64,000 nt of DNA from Defluviicoccus sp046348835 (GTDB taxonomy: Bacteria > Pseudomonadota > Alphaproteobacteria > Rhodospirillales > Defluviicoccaceae). The notes below the pieces were generated by a model, which did not search any database, had not been told where the DNA came from, and saw only the letters and a list, made by a program, of their open reading frames with translations. The stretch lies in NCBI GenBank assembly GCA_046348835.1, contig JAXMDM010000006.1, forward strand, positions 43,063-107,062, read 5' to 3'. Shown piece by piece: positions 34,616 to 43,635 of the stretch (within the stretch, counting starts at the first letter, position 1; the number at the start of each line of letters is the position of its first letter). Position numbers and translations under genes: made by a program.

Positions 34616-36358
34616 ATGCCCATGCGCGTCCGCCGCCTTGCCCCCGGCCTGGTGGCGCTGCTCGCCTATCGCCGGGCCGATCTCGTCCCGGACCTCATTG
34701 CCGGGGTGTCGGTGGCCGCCGTCGCTCTCCCGGTCGGCATCGCCTACGCCGAGATCGCCGGGGTCCCCCCCGTCGTCGGCCTCTACGCGGCGATCTTCCC
34801 GCTGTTTGCCTATGCCCTCTTGGGTTCCTCGCGGCAGCTGATCACCGGCCCCGACGCCGCCACCTGCATCATGGCGGCGACGGCGGTCGGGGCCATCGCC
34901 GGCGGCGATCCGGGCCGCTATGCCGCCCTGATGGTGGCCCTGACCCTGCTGACCGGCCTGTTCTACCTGTTGGCGGGAGCCGCCCGGCTCGGCTTCATCG
35001 CCAACTTTCTGTCGCGGCCGATCCTCACCGGCTATCTCAATGGCATCGCGCTGCTGATCATCGTCGGCCAGCTGCCTAAGCTTTGCGGCCTTGCCGGCGG
35101 TGGCGGCGACAGCTTCGCTGCCAAGCTGACGTCTCTTTTCGACCATGTCGACCAGGTTCATCCGCCCTCGCTCATCCTCGGGGCGGGGCTCCTCATTCTC
35201 TTGCTCGCCCTGCGTCGCTGGCTTCCCCGCCTGCCGGCGCCCCTGATCGTCGCCGTCCTCGGCATCGTCGCCGTCGCCGCCTTCGGCCTCGCCGACCGCG
35301 GCGTCGCCGTGCTCGGGCCGGTCCCTGCCGGCTTGCCGGCGCCGCGCCTGCCGGCAATCGCCCCGGCCGATCTTCGGCCGCTCCTCTGGGATGCCGCTGG
35401 GATCACCCTCATCAGCTTCACCAGCGGCGTGCTGACCGCGCAAAGCTTCGCCCGCCGCAACCGCTACGACATCGACGCCAATCAGGAGCTGATCGCCTTC
35501 GGCGCCGCCAACCTGGCGGCAGGGCTGGCGCAGGGCTTCCCGGTCACCGGCGCCGACTCGCGGACCGCGGTCAACGATGCGACCGGCGGCCGCACCCAGT
35601 TGGTCGGCATCGTCGCCGGCCTGACCATGCTGATCTTCCTCCAGTTTCTCACCCAGCCGCTGCGGCTGCTGCCGACGGCGGCGCTGGCGGCGATCATCAT
35701 CGTCTCCGCCTTCGGCCTGTTCGACGCCGCCGCCCTGCGGCAACTCTGGCGGGCGAGCGGTCGGGAACTCCTGCTATCGGTCGCGACCACCGCCGGGGTG
35801 CTCTTCCTCGGCGTGCTGCCCGGCGTTCTCCTCGCCGTGGTGTTGTCGCTCCTGTGGCTGCTGGCGGTGGGCTCCAGACCGCATGACGCCATCCTCGGTC
35901 GCGCCGCCGGGGTGAAGGGTTTCCACGACATCGCCGACTACGCCGGGGCCAGAACCGTTCCCGGACTGCTCTTGTACCGCTTCGACGCCGACCTGGTGTT
36001 CTTCAACAGCGATTACTTCAAGGCCCGGATCCTGCACCACGTCGACGCCGCGGCCACGCCGATCGAATGGGTGGTCGTCGACGCCAGCCCGGTCAACATC
36101 GTCGACTACACCGCGGTGAAGATGCTGGATGAGCTGAGGGCGGAGCTGGAGGGCCGCGGCATCGTTCTCGCCAGTGCCCGGGCCAAGCAGTCGCTGCAGC
36201 GGTACTTCAAGCCCCATTGGGTCCATGAGCGGGGCCAGGAGTCCAATCACCCGTCTTTTCCGACCATCAAGGCGGCGATCGACGCCTTCGAACACCGTCC
36301 CCGGTCGGAAGACACGCCCGAAGCGCCGGGGAGAGGCCAGCCCTTGATCAGGCCGTAG
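34616..36358 (+). CDS. SulP family anion transporter with STAS domain
   Basis: A 580-residue protein with about 12-14 hydrophobic helices beginning DLIAGVSVAAVALPVGIAYA (SulP signature) and GLYAAIFPLFAYALLGSS, and a C-terminal STAS domain (about 440-560; VVVDASPVNIVDYTAVKML is its conserved loop and helix). SulP proteins move sulfate, bicarbonate, nitrate or other anions; this substrate cannot be told. The final 112 bases overlap, tail to tail, the 3' end of cusA on the other strand. ATG 34616 is preferred; GTG 34604 and ATG 34622 are alternatives. Confidence 0.9.
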   Translation: MPMRVRRLAPGLVALLAYRRADLVPDLIAGVSVAAVALPVGIAYAEIAGVPPVVGLYAAIFPLFAYALLGSSRQLITGPDAATCIMAATAVGAIAGGDPGRYAALMVALTLLTGLFYLLAGAARLGFIANFLSRPILTGYLNGIALLIIVGQLPKLCGLAGGGGDSFAAKLTSLFDHVDQVHPPSLILGAGLLILLLALRRWLPRLPAPLIVAVLGIVAVAAFGLADRGVAVLGPVPAGLPAPRLPAIAPADLRPLLWDAAGITLISFTSGVLTAQSFARRNRYDIDANQELIAFGAANLAAGLAQGFPVTGADSRTAVNDATGGRTQLVGIVAGLTMLIFLQFLTQPLRLLPTAALAAIIIVSAFGLFDAAALRQLWRASGRELLLSVATTAGVLFLGVLPGVLLAVVLSLLWLLAVGSRPHDAILGRAAGVKGFHDIADYAGARTVPGLLLYRFDADLVFFNSDYFKARILHHVDAAATPIEWVVVDASPVNIVDYTAVKMLDELRAELEGRGIVLASARAKQSLQRYFKPHWVHERGQESNHPSFPTIKAAIDAFEHRPRSEDTPEAPGRGQPLIRP

Positions 36359-39300
36359 AGGGCCGGGATGACCACCAGCGTCAGCAGCGTCGAGGAGACC
36401 ATGCCGCCGATCATCGGCGCGGCGATCCGGCGCATCACCTCCGAGCCGGTGCCGGTGGACCACAGGATCGGCAGGAGGCCGGCCATGATGGCGATCACCG
36501 TCATCATCTTCGGCCGGACCCGTTCGACCGCCCCCTCCATGATCGCCGCGTAGAGATCGGCGCGGGTCGGGGGCCGCTGCGCCATCGCGCACCGGCTCCG
36601 GATCTCGCTCCAGGCATTGTCGAGATAGATCAGCATGATCACACCGGTTTCGGCGGCGACGCCGGCCAGCGCGATGAAGCCGACGACGACGGCGACGCTG
36701 AGATTGAAGCTCAGCGACCAGACGAACCAAAGCCCGCCGACTAGGGCGAACGGCAGGCTCAACATGACGATCAGGGTTTCCGTCAGCCGGCGGAAGTTGA
36801 GATAGAGGAGGAGGAAAATGATCATCAGCGTCACCGGCACAACGACCCGCATCCGCGCTTCGGCGCGCTGCAGGTACTCGAACTGGCCGCTCCAGGTGGC
36901 GTAATATCCCTGCGGCAAGGTGACCCGCTCGGCGACGACCTGCTTGGCGTCGGCAACGTAGCCGCCGATGTCGCGATCGCGGAAGTCGACGTAGATGTAG
37001 ACGACGAGCTGGGCGTTTTCCGTCCGCACGCTGGGAGGCCCCTTGGCGATGGTCACCTTGGCGAGCTCGCCGAGGGGGATGTAGCCCTTGTTGGGCAGGG
37101 GGACGAGCACGCTGTCGGCGATCGCCCGGGGGTCGGAGCGGAACGCCTGCGGGTAGCGGACGTTCACCGTATAGCGCTCCCGCCCTTCCACGGTCGTGGT
37201 CACCGCCTCGGCGCCGAGGCCGCTCCTTACCACCGCCTGCACGTCGCCGACCGTCAGCCCGTAGCGGGCGAGCGCCGCCCGGTCCGGCTCGATGTTGACG
37301 TAGTAGCCGCCCATCACCCGCTCGGCATAGACGCTGGTGGTGCCGGGCACCGTCCGCACCGCCTGCTCGATCTCGCGGGCGACCCGCTCCAGGCCGCCGA
37401 GATCGGGGCCGAACACCTTGATCCCGACGGGGGTGCGGATGCCGGTGGAGAGCATGTCGATGCGCGCCTTGATCGGCATCGTCCAGGCATTGCTGACGCC
37501 GGGGAACTGCAGGGCGCGGTCCATCTCGGCGATCAGGCCGTCGATGGTCATTCCGGCCCGCCACTCGCCCTCCGGCTTCAGGTTGATGACCGTCTCGAAC
37601 ATCTCCATCGGCGCCGGATCGGTGGCGGTCGCCGCCCGCCCCGCCTTGCCGAACACGGACGCCACCTCCGGGAACGACTTGATAATCTTGTCCTGGGTCT
37701 GCAGCAGCTCCGCCGCCTTGGTGACGGACAGGCCGGGCAGCGTCACCGGCATGTAGAACAGCGTGCCTTCGTTCAGCGTCGGCATGAACTCGGTGCCGAG
37801 CCGCATCGCCGGCCACACCGAGGCACCCAGCATCAGCAGCGCCAGTGCAACCGTCAGCAGTTTCGCCCGCATCACCAGGGCGATCACCGGACGATAGATC
37901 CAGATCAGGAACCGATTGATCGGGTTCTTCTTCTCCGGGAGGATCCGGCCGCGGATGAACAGCACCATCAGCGCCGGCACCAGCGTCACCGACAGCAGCG
38001 CCGCCGCCGCCATGGAGAACGTCTTGGTGTAGGCGAGCGGCCGGAACAGCCTCCCTTCCTGCGCTTCGAGGGTGAAGATCGGCAGGAACGAGACGGTGAT
38101 GACGAGGAGCGAGAAGAAGAGCGACGGCCCCACTTCCACCGCCGCATCGACCAGCGAGGTCAGCCGCGGCGTTTCCGGCGCCGCCCGCTCCAGATGCTTG
38201 TGGGCGTTTTCGATCATCACGATGGCGGCGTCGACCATGGCGCCGATGGCAATGGCGATGCCGCCCAACGACATGATCGTCGAGTTGATGCCGAGGAGGT
38301 ACATGGCGATGAACGCCATCAGCACCCCCACCGGCAGCATGATGATGGCGACGAGCGCGCTGCGCACATGCAGGAGGAAGACGACGCAGACGAGGGCGAC
38401 GATCAGGCTTTCCTCGAGCAGCGTCCCCTTCAGGGTCTCGATCGCCCGATGGATGAGGTCGGATCGGTCGTAGACGGTCTCGATCGACACATCTTTCGGC
38501 AGGCTGGACGCGATCTCGCCGATCTTTTCCTTGACGTTGTCGATCACCTCGAGGGCGTTGCCGCCGTAGCGCTGCACGGCGATGCCACTCACCACCTCGC
38601 CATCGCCGTTCAGTTCGGTCAGGCCGCGCCGCTCGTCCGGGCCCAGCTCGATTCGCGCCACATCGCGCAGCGTAACCGGCGTCAGCGCATCGGACTTAAG
38701 GACGATTTTCTCCAGGTCGGCGACGCCCTGCAGATAGCCCTGGCCGCGGACCATGTACTCGGTCTCGGTCATCTCGATGACCCGCCCGCCCACGTCCATG
38801 TTGTTCTCGCGGATGGCGTCGAGGACCCGGGACAGCGGGATGTCGTAGGATTTGAGCAGCCGCGGATCGACGGTGACGGCGTAGGTCTTGACGAAGCCGC
38901 CGACGCTGGCGATCTCGGACACCCCTTGCGCCTTGGTCAGTCCGAAGCGGACGTACCAGTCCTGCAGCGTCCGCAACTCGGCCAGGGTTCGTTCGGCGCT
39001 GGTCAAGACGTACTGGTAGACCCAGCCGACGCCGGTGGCATCGGGACCGAGCGACGGCGTCACCCCCTGCGGCAGCTGTTTCGAGGCGAAGTTCAGGTAT
39101 TCGAGGACCCGCGACCGCGCCCAGTAGAGGTCCGTCCCGTCCTCGAAGATCACGTAGACGAAGGACGTGCCGAACATGGAAAGCCCGCGCACGACCTTCG
39201 AGTGCGGCACCGCGAGCATCGCCGTGGTCAGGGGAAACGTCACCTGGTCCTCGACCACCTGCGGCGCTTGGCCGGGGTAATCGGTGAACACGATGACCTG

Positions 39301-39435
39301 GACGTCGGACAGATCGGGGATGGCGTCGAGCGGCGTCTTCGCCACCGCGTAGATGCCGGCGGTCACGATGAACACGGTGCCGATCAGCACCAAAACCAGA
39401 TTGTGGGCCGACCAGCGGATGACCGCGCCGATCAT
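36247..39435 (-). CDS. cusA: CusA-like Cu(I)/Ag(I) efflux RND transporter
   Basis: A 1062-residue heavy-metal RND pump. The N-terminus MIGAVIRWSAHNLVLVLIG starts helix 1, the pore domain follows, and the intramembrane proton-relay helix reads GGIAIAIGAMVDAAIVMIEN. The IPDLSDVQVIVFTDYPGQAP and ENNMDVGGRVIEM segments are characteristic of HME-RND proteins; CusA rather than CzcA is favoured by AIGAMVDAAIVMIENAHKHL and by the CusC/CusB neighbours. It expels metal from the periplasm through CusBC. Its start overlaps the cusB stop by four bases, and its last 112 bases overlap the SulP gene on the opposite strand. Confidence 0.93.
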   Translation of the reverse strand: MIGAVIRWSAHNLVLVLIGTVFIVTAGIYAVAKTPLDAIPDLSDVQVIVFTDYPGQAPQVVEDQVTFPLTTAMLAVPHSKVVRGLSMFGTSFVYVIFEDGTDLYWARSRVLEYLNFASKQLPQGVTPSLGPDATGVGWVYQYVLTSAERTLAELRTLQDWYVRFGLTKAQGVSEIASVGGFVKTYAVTVDPRLLKSYDIPLSRVLDAIRENNMDVGGRVIEMTETEYMVRGQGYLQGVADLEKIVLKSDALTPVTLRDVARIELGPDERRGLTELNGDGEVVSGIAVQRYGGNALEVIDNVKEKIGEIASSLPKDVSIETVYDRSDLIHRAIETLKGTLLEESLIVALVCVVFLLHVRSALVAIIMLPVGVLMAFIAMYLLGINSTIMSLGGIAIAIGAMVDAAIVMIENAHKHLERAAPETPRLTSLVDAAVEVGPSLFFSLLVITVSFLPIFTLEAQEGRLFRPLAYTKTFSMAAAALLSVTLVPALMVLFIRGRILPEKKNPINRFLIWIYRPVIALVMRAKLLTVALALLMLGASVWPAMRLGTEFMPTLNEGTLFYMPVTLPGLSVTKAAELLQTQDKIIKSFPEVASVFGKAGRAATATDPAPMEMFETVINLKPEGEWRAGMTIDGLIAEMDRALQFPGVSNAWTMPIKARIDMLSTGIRTPVGIKVFGPDLGGLERVAREIEQAVRTVPGTTSVYAERVMGGYYVNIEPDRAALARYGLTVGDVQAVVRSGLGAEAVTTTVEGRERYTVNVRYPQAFRSDPRAIADSVLVPLPNKGYIPLGELAKVTIAKGPPSVRTENAQLVVYIYVDFRDRDIGGYVADAKQVVAERVTLPQGYYATWSGQFEYLQRAEARMRVVVPVTLMIIFLLLYLNFRRLTETLIVMLSLPFALVGGLWFVWSLSFNLSVAVVVGFIALAGVAAETGVIMLIYLDNAWSEIRSRCAMAQRPPTRADLYAAIMEGAVERVRPKMMTVIAIMAGLLPILWSTGTGSEVMRRIAAPMIGGMVSSTLLTLVVIPALYGLIKGWPLPGASGVSSDRGRCSKASIAALMVGKDG

Positions 39436-40892
39436 CGGGGTCCGGACTCGCCCGCGGTGAAGGCACCCAGCGCCGCTTTGAGGTTGCTTTCGGCGTCGAT
39501 GAGGAAGTTGGCGCTGACCACCACCTTCTCCCCCTCGGTCACGCCGGCGCGGATCTCGGTATAGTCCTCGCCCCGGTGGCCGACCTGCACCGGGCGCGGC
39601 TCGAACCGGCCCTCGCCGCGCTCCACCAGGACCACTTGCCGGTTGCCGCTGTCGATGACCGCCGAGTCCGGGACCGCCAGCACCTTGGCCCGGGCAGCGC
39701 GCGTATCGAGCTCGACGCTGGCGTACATGTCGGCCTTTAGGTCGCCGTCGGGATTGGGGATCTCGATGCGGACGGTTCCGGTGCGGGTCTCGGCCCCCAC
39801 GGTCGGGTAGATGAAGGCGACCCGGCCGCGGAACGGGCGGTCGGGATAGGCCTTCACGGTGATCGTCGCCGACTGGCCGACGGCGACCTGGGCCAGGTCC
39901 TGCTCGAAGACCTCCGCGATCACCCAGATCGGCGAGGTGCCGGCGATCTTGTAGAGCGGCTCGCCCGGCATGAACCGCATCCCCTCGAACACCGTCTTCT
40001 CCAGCACGATGCCGGCGAACGGCGCCGGCCAGGCGATCGTCCGGCTGGCTTGGCGCTCTCGCTCAAGCCGGCGCAGTTCCGCTTCGGGAAAGTCGAGGGA
40101 CCGAAGCCGTTGCAGCGCGCCCTCGACCAGTCGCCGCGCCGCCGCCTCGCTTTCGGCATCGGCGCCGCTGAGCGACGCCGCCATCGCCACCGCATCCACA
40201 TATTCCTGTTGGGTCTGGACGAGGAGCGGGCTGTACACCCGCATCAGCGGCTCGCCGCGGCGGACCGGCTCGCCGCTGGCGTTGACGAAGAGTTTCTCGA
40301 TCCAGCCCTCGAACTTGGTCGAGACCACGGCGAGCTGCCGCTCGCTGAACTGAACCGTGCCGACGGCGCGCACGGGCCGGACCGGGGTGCGGAAGGCGGC
40401 CGGCTCGGTGCGGACGCCCAGCATCTGCACCCGCGCCGGACTCACCCTGACGATCGAACCGTCGTCGCCGGCCTCGTCGGCGTAAACGGGAATGTAGTCC
40501 ATGCCCATGGAGTCCTTTTTCGGCACCGGCGAGGTATCGGGCAGCCCCATGGGATTGCGGTAATAGAGGATCTTGCGCGCTGCGCCGGCCGGGGCCGGGG
40601 ACGACGGGGGCGGGGCCGGGGACGCCGATTCCAACCCCGCCTCCTCGTCCTCGTAGACGGGGAGGTAGTCCATCCCCATGGCGTCCTTCTTCGGTTCCGG
40701 CGCGTAGTCCGGTTTGCCCATCGGGTCCTTGTAGTAGAGGATCTTCCCCTGCGGCCGCGGCTCGGGCGATGCTGGCTGCGGCGAGGTCGCCGCGGGTGGC
40801 GGCGCCAGCCCCTGGTGGGCGAACCAGTAGCCGCCGAACGCGGCAGCGACGGCAACGCCCACAACAACCGGAAAGACGACGGCGGGTCTCAC
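39432..40892 (-). CDS. cusB: CusB-like adaptor with two heavy-metal-binding domains
   Basis: A 486-residue periplasmic adaptor. After one transmembrane helix (VVFPVVVGVAVAAAFGGYWF) come two copies of the heavy-metal-binding domain: residues ~50-80 (ILYYKDPMGKPDYAPEPKKD, then AMGMDYLPVY) and ~107-137 (ILYYRNPMGLPDTSPVPKKD, then SMGMDYIPVY). The rest is the CusB barrel-sandwich and hairpin (VSPARVQMLGVRTEP, APFAGIVLEKTVFEGMRF). One such domain is common; two are unusual. GTG 40892 overlaps the cusC stop (GTGA); the long upstream open frame is shadow. Confidence 0.92.
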   Translation of the reverse strand: MRPAVVFPVVVGVAVAAAFGGYWFAHQGLAPPPAATSPQPASPEPRPQGKILYYKDPMGKPDYAPEPKKDAMGMDYLPVYEDEEAGLESASPAPPPSSPAPAGAARKILYYRNPMGLPDTSPVPKKDSMGMDYIPVYADEAGDDGSIVRVSPARVQMLGVRTEPAAFRTPVRPVRAVGTVQFSERQLAVVSTKFEGWIEKLFVNASGEPVRRGEPLMRVYSPLLVQTQQEYVDAVAMAASLSGADAESEAAARRLVEGALQRLRSLDFPEAELRRLERERQASRTIAWPAPFAGIVLEKTVFEGMRFMPGEPLYKIAGTSPIWVIAEVFEQDLAQVAVGQSATITVKAYPDRPFRGRVAFIYPTVGAETRTGTVRIEIPNPDGDLKADMYASVELDTRAARAKVLAVPDSAVIDSGNRQVVLVERGEGRFEPRPVQVGHRGEDYTEIRAGVTEGEKVVVSANFLIDAESNLKAALGAFTAGESGPR

Positions 40893-42229
40893 AGGTCGGT
40901 TCCGATCAGCCGCTCGATCTCGGCGAGCTGGGCCTGCTGTTCCACCTGCACCGCAAGCAGCCGCAGCATCGTCTCGAACACCCGCTGCTCGGTGTCCAAC
41001 ACCGTGTTCAGCGTCGATCTCCCCTGCTCGTAGCCGCGCAACCCGGTCTGGAACGCCAGTCGGGCTTCCGGCAGTTGCACGTCCCTCAGGAGCGTGCCCA
41101 CCCGCTGCAGCCCCTGCAGGGCATGGAAGGCATCGGCGAGATCGCCGCGGACGCGGGCGGCGGCCTGGTCGCGACGACGCCGCGCCGCCGCCAGGTTCGC
41201 CGCCGCCTCCCGTTCCCGGGCCTCGCGCACGCCCCATTGCAGCGGAATGGTGGTGCCGATCATCGCCTCGTAGCCGGGCGACCGCTGGTCCTGGTCGACG
41301 AACTGCTGAAAGGTCACCCCCAAGGTGACGTCCGGATACCAGCTCTTGCGCACCAGTGCCTTGTCCCCTTCGGCGGCGGCAATCTGCGACTGGGCGGCGC
41401 CGACGGTGGGGTTGTCGGTCCGCGCCCGCTCCAGCAGATCGGCGATGTTCAGCGCCTCGGGCACCGGCCGGAGGGACTCTGGGTCGGCGAGCGGTGCGCC
41501 TTCGGGGCGGTCCAGGAGGGCGTTGAGCTGCGCCGCCGTTCGTTGGCGATCGGCGTCGAAGCGCACCAGTTCGGTGCGCAGCCGCGTCTTCTCCAGTTCC
41601 GCGCGGACGGCATCCTCCTGCTCGCCCAGACCCTGCGCGTAGCGGCTCTGGGTGACCTGGGCGAGGGTGGAGACGGTGCCGAACAGGTCCTGGGTCAGCC
41701 GCCCGCCTTCGAACGCGGCATAGTAGGCGGCGAACACCGTCTTGATCCGCGCCGCCACCTCCCACTCGGTGGCGCGCTGCGTTTCGCGCACGGCGCCGGC
41801 CTGGGCCCGGGCGACGTCTTCTTGCAGACCGAGCTTCCCCCAGAGCGGGAACTGCTGCTGGAACTTGTATTCCACCCGAGCCAGCTCGGCCGGGACGGCG
41901 CTGTCCCGCTGCCGCTCGATGTCTTTGAATTCGGTCTCGAAGGTCGGATCGGGCAGTCGGCCGGCGGCATCGACGCGGGCCATTGCCGCCTCGGTATCGA
42001 GCGCCGCCGCGGCGACCTCGGGATTCATCTCTCTCGCCATGACAAGCAGGCCGTCGACGGTCGCCCCCGGCGCACGCACCGCGGCCGCGGCGTCGCCCCC
42101 GTTGGCGGCAGCGGACGGCATCTGGGCACGCACGGGCGTCGCCGCCGCCACGGTTGCGGCGAGGACGATCGCCGACACCCGCCAGACCCGCAACCGCCAT
42201 ACCCGAAGGGACCGGTTCCGGCGCCTCAT
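40889..42229 (-). CDS. cusC: CusC-like TolC-family outer membrane protein
   Basis: A 446-residue outer-membrane channel with a signal peptide (VSAIVLAATVAAATPVRAQ). Two coiled-coil repeats follow, with the typical AAALDTEAAMARVDAAGRLP and the mirrored AAQSQIAAAEGDKALVRKSW helices, and the FQQFVDQDQRSPGYEAMIG stretch of metal-efflux outer-membrane factors. As the first gene of the cusCBA order it forms the outer exit duct. Its stop overlaps the cusB start by four bases. Confidence 0.9.
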   Translation of the reverse strand: MRRRNRSLRVWRLRVWRVSAIVLAATVAAATPVRAQMPSAAANGGDAAAAVRAPGATVDGLLVMAREMNPEVAAAALDTEAAMARVDAAGRLPDPTFETEFKDIERQRDSAVPAELARVEYKFQQQFPLWGKLGLQEDVARAQAGAVRETQRATEWEVAARIKTVFAAYYAAFEGGRLTQDLFGTVSTLAQVTQSRYAQGLGEQEDAVRAELEKTRLRTELVRFDADRQRTAAQLNALLDRPEGAPLADPESLRPVPEALNIADLLERARTDNPTVGAAQSQIAAAEGDKALVRKSWYPDVTLGVTFQQFVDQDQRSPGYEAMIGTTIPLQWGVREAREREAAANLAAARRRRDQAAARVRGDLADAFHALQGLQRVGTLLRDVQLPEARLAFQTGLRGYEQGRSTLNTVLDTEQRVFETMLRLLAVQVEQQAQLAEIERLIGTDL

Positions 42230-42265
42230 GTCCGCCAGCTCGCCTGCGGCCGGGGGGATATGTCG

Positions 42266-42658
42266 CTACCGGGTCGCGGTCACGATGACGTCGCCGCGTA
42301 CGGTTTCCTGTGCGCCCGGCACCTTGGCGGCCAGCTTCAGTGCCCATTTGCCGGCCATGCTCGGGTTCACCCGGAAGCGGTAGACGCCGGCCTCCTCTGC
42401 CGGCAGCGGCGTCACCGTCCCGGTCATCTCGCCCATGCTTTCGGGCGACATATCGAACCGGGTCTGGAAGATCACCGCGTCGGCAACCGGCTTGCCGGTC
42501 GCCTTATTCAGCAGCCGAACAGCGATGACCGCATCGTGGTCCGCCGGAACCGGCGCGGACTGTAGCTCGAAGCTGTAATCATCGACGGCGGCATCGACCG
42601 ACGGCCCGAACGCCGCCAGGAAGGCCACGATCAGGGTGGCACCGATCGCGTGCTTCAT
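42266..42658 (-). CDS. FixH/YtkA-like small periplasmic protein
   Basis: A 130-residue exported protein (signal peptide MKHAIGATLIVAFLAAFGPS) with an immunoglobulin-like YtkA/FixH fold pattern: YSFELQSAPVPADHDAVIAV and YRFRVNPSMAGKWALKLAA are the conserved strands. A Met/Glu-rich loop (FDMSPESMGEMTGT) could bind copper. It lies 36 bp upstream of cusC and behind GGAGGAG, so it is likely in the cus operon. FixH itself pairs with CcoI in copper delivery to cytochrome oxidase; a copper-chaperone role here is inferred only. Confidence 0.75.
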   Translation of the reverse strand: MKHAIGATLIVAFLAAFGPSVDAAVDDYSFELQSAPVPADHDAVIAVRLLNKATGKPVADAVIFQTRFDMSPESMGEMTGTVTPLPAEEAGVYRFRVNPSMAGKWALKLAAKVPGAQETVRGDVIVTATR

Positions 42659-42736
42659 CCCGAATTCTCCTCCTTGCCTCGACAAGCTGCGTCGATGCCG
42701 CGCCGATCCCCGAAGCGAGGCGCGGATCGGCTGCCA

Positions 42737-43270
42737 TCAGTGGACATGTTCGTGGTGCTCGTGCTCGTGCACCCCTTCGGTGAACATCCAGAAGGGGGCC
42801 AACCCCGTCTGCCCTTCCTCCGGGCTCACCACGCCCTGACCGGCCGCGGAGACCCCCGCACCCAGGCCGTAAACCAGCTGCCCGCCGAACCACCCTTGGA
42901 AGACAAGCAACGCAAACACGGCGACACCGCAAAGAAGGTATGGCCAACCCACGCGATCTGTCGGAGGGCGGCGGCGCCATACCCGCCAGCGCCAGACGGC
43001 GAGCAGCAACAGCGCCGCCAACAGCGCCAGCCCGATATCGCGGTGAAGGTGGACGAAGCGATGGGTCGCATCGGCGAGGTCGGCGCGGACCATGTCCGCA
43101 TGGCCGCCGGCGACCGCGCCGAGGGCGCCGACGACGGCCAGCGCCAGGCACCAGAAGCCGAGCATGCTCGCCGTGGTACTGGCCCGCAGCCTGCCGATGG
43201 CGTCGGCGGCGAGCGAGACCGTGAACAGGGCGATGGGGAAATGCACCAGGGCCGGGTGAATGGGCGACAT
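42737..43270 (-). CDS. DUF2231-family membrane protein with His-rich tail
   Basis: A 177-residue membrane protein with about four helices and the DUF2231 opening IHPALVHFPIALFTVSLAA, the second-helix His pair THRFVHLHRD (possible heme or metal ligands) and a C-terminal tail of HEHEHHEHVH, ten residues with five histidines. The His tail points to metal handling on one side of the membrane. It starts at 43270 behind GAGGGTGGC, seven bases after the next upstream gene. Function of DUF2231 is not established. Confidence 0.8.
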   Translation of the reverse strand: MSPIHPALVHFPIALFTVSLAADAIGRLRASTTASMLGFWCLALAVVGALGAVAGGHADMVRADLADATHRFVHLHRDIGLALLAALLLLAVWRWRVWRRRPPTDRVGWPYLLCGVAVFALLVFQGWFGGQLVYGLGAGVSAAGQGVVSPEEGQTGLAPFWMFTEGVHEHEHHEHVH

Positions 43271-43277
43271 GCCACCC

Positions 43278-43544
43278 TCAGCCGTAAACGAGATCGACGA
43301 TACGACCCTCGGCATCGACGTGGATCGTCACCCGATCTTGGATGAACGCGTCGTCGACGGTGTCGTTCGGACCGACGATCCGCACCAACTTTCCCTTCAG
43401 GTCGAGGATGGTTCGGGGTGCGTGGTCGTGCCCTTCATGGGCGATGGCCGGGAGAGCCGACAGGCTCGCCGCGGTCGCAACGGCGATGCTCAAACCGGCA
43501 ATCCGCAAAGCCTCGCGGCGCGTTGCGCCGTCACCAACGTTCAT
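43278..43544 (-). CDS. Tat-exported His-rich small protein, I78-inhibitor-like
   Basis: An 88-residue protein with a twin-arginine leader (TRREALRIAGLSIAVATAA) cut near PAIA, leaving a mature chain starting HEGHDHA. The remaining VRIVGPNDTVDDAFIQDRV and IHVDAEGRIVDLVYG follow the peptidase-inhibitor I78 pattern (RPGD then DRLxVxxDxxGxI). Family cysteine is missing at the end. It sits between the two-component genes and DUF2231 on the same strand. A periplasmic copper-binding or inhibitory role is inferred. Confidence 0.65.
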   Translation of the reverse strand: MNVGDGATRREALRIAGLSIAVATAASLSALPAIAHEGHDHAPRTILDLKGKLVRIVGPNDTVDDAFIQDRVTIHVDAEGRIVDLVYG

Positions 43545-43635
43545 GGTCCCTCCTGAGTGCCGCCTGGGCCTGCTTAACGGGTCCGTTTGTCGGCAGGTTT
43601 GCCGCTTTGTAACAAAGTATTGCCGACGGAGAGGC

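Noticed and set aside
33947..35743. 598-codon minus-strand frame
   Set aside because: Antisense to hupE-like and SulP genes; highly polar, no domain.
40893..42347. N-terminal extension of the CusB frame
   Set aside because: It overlaps cusC in another frame; CusB homology and a coupled GTG begin at 40892.
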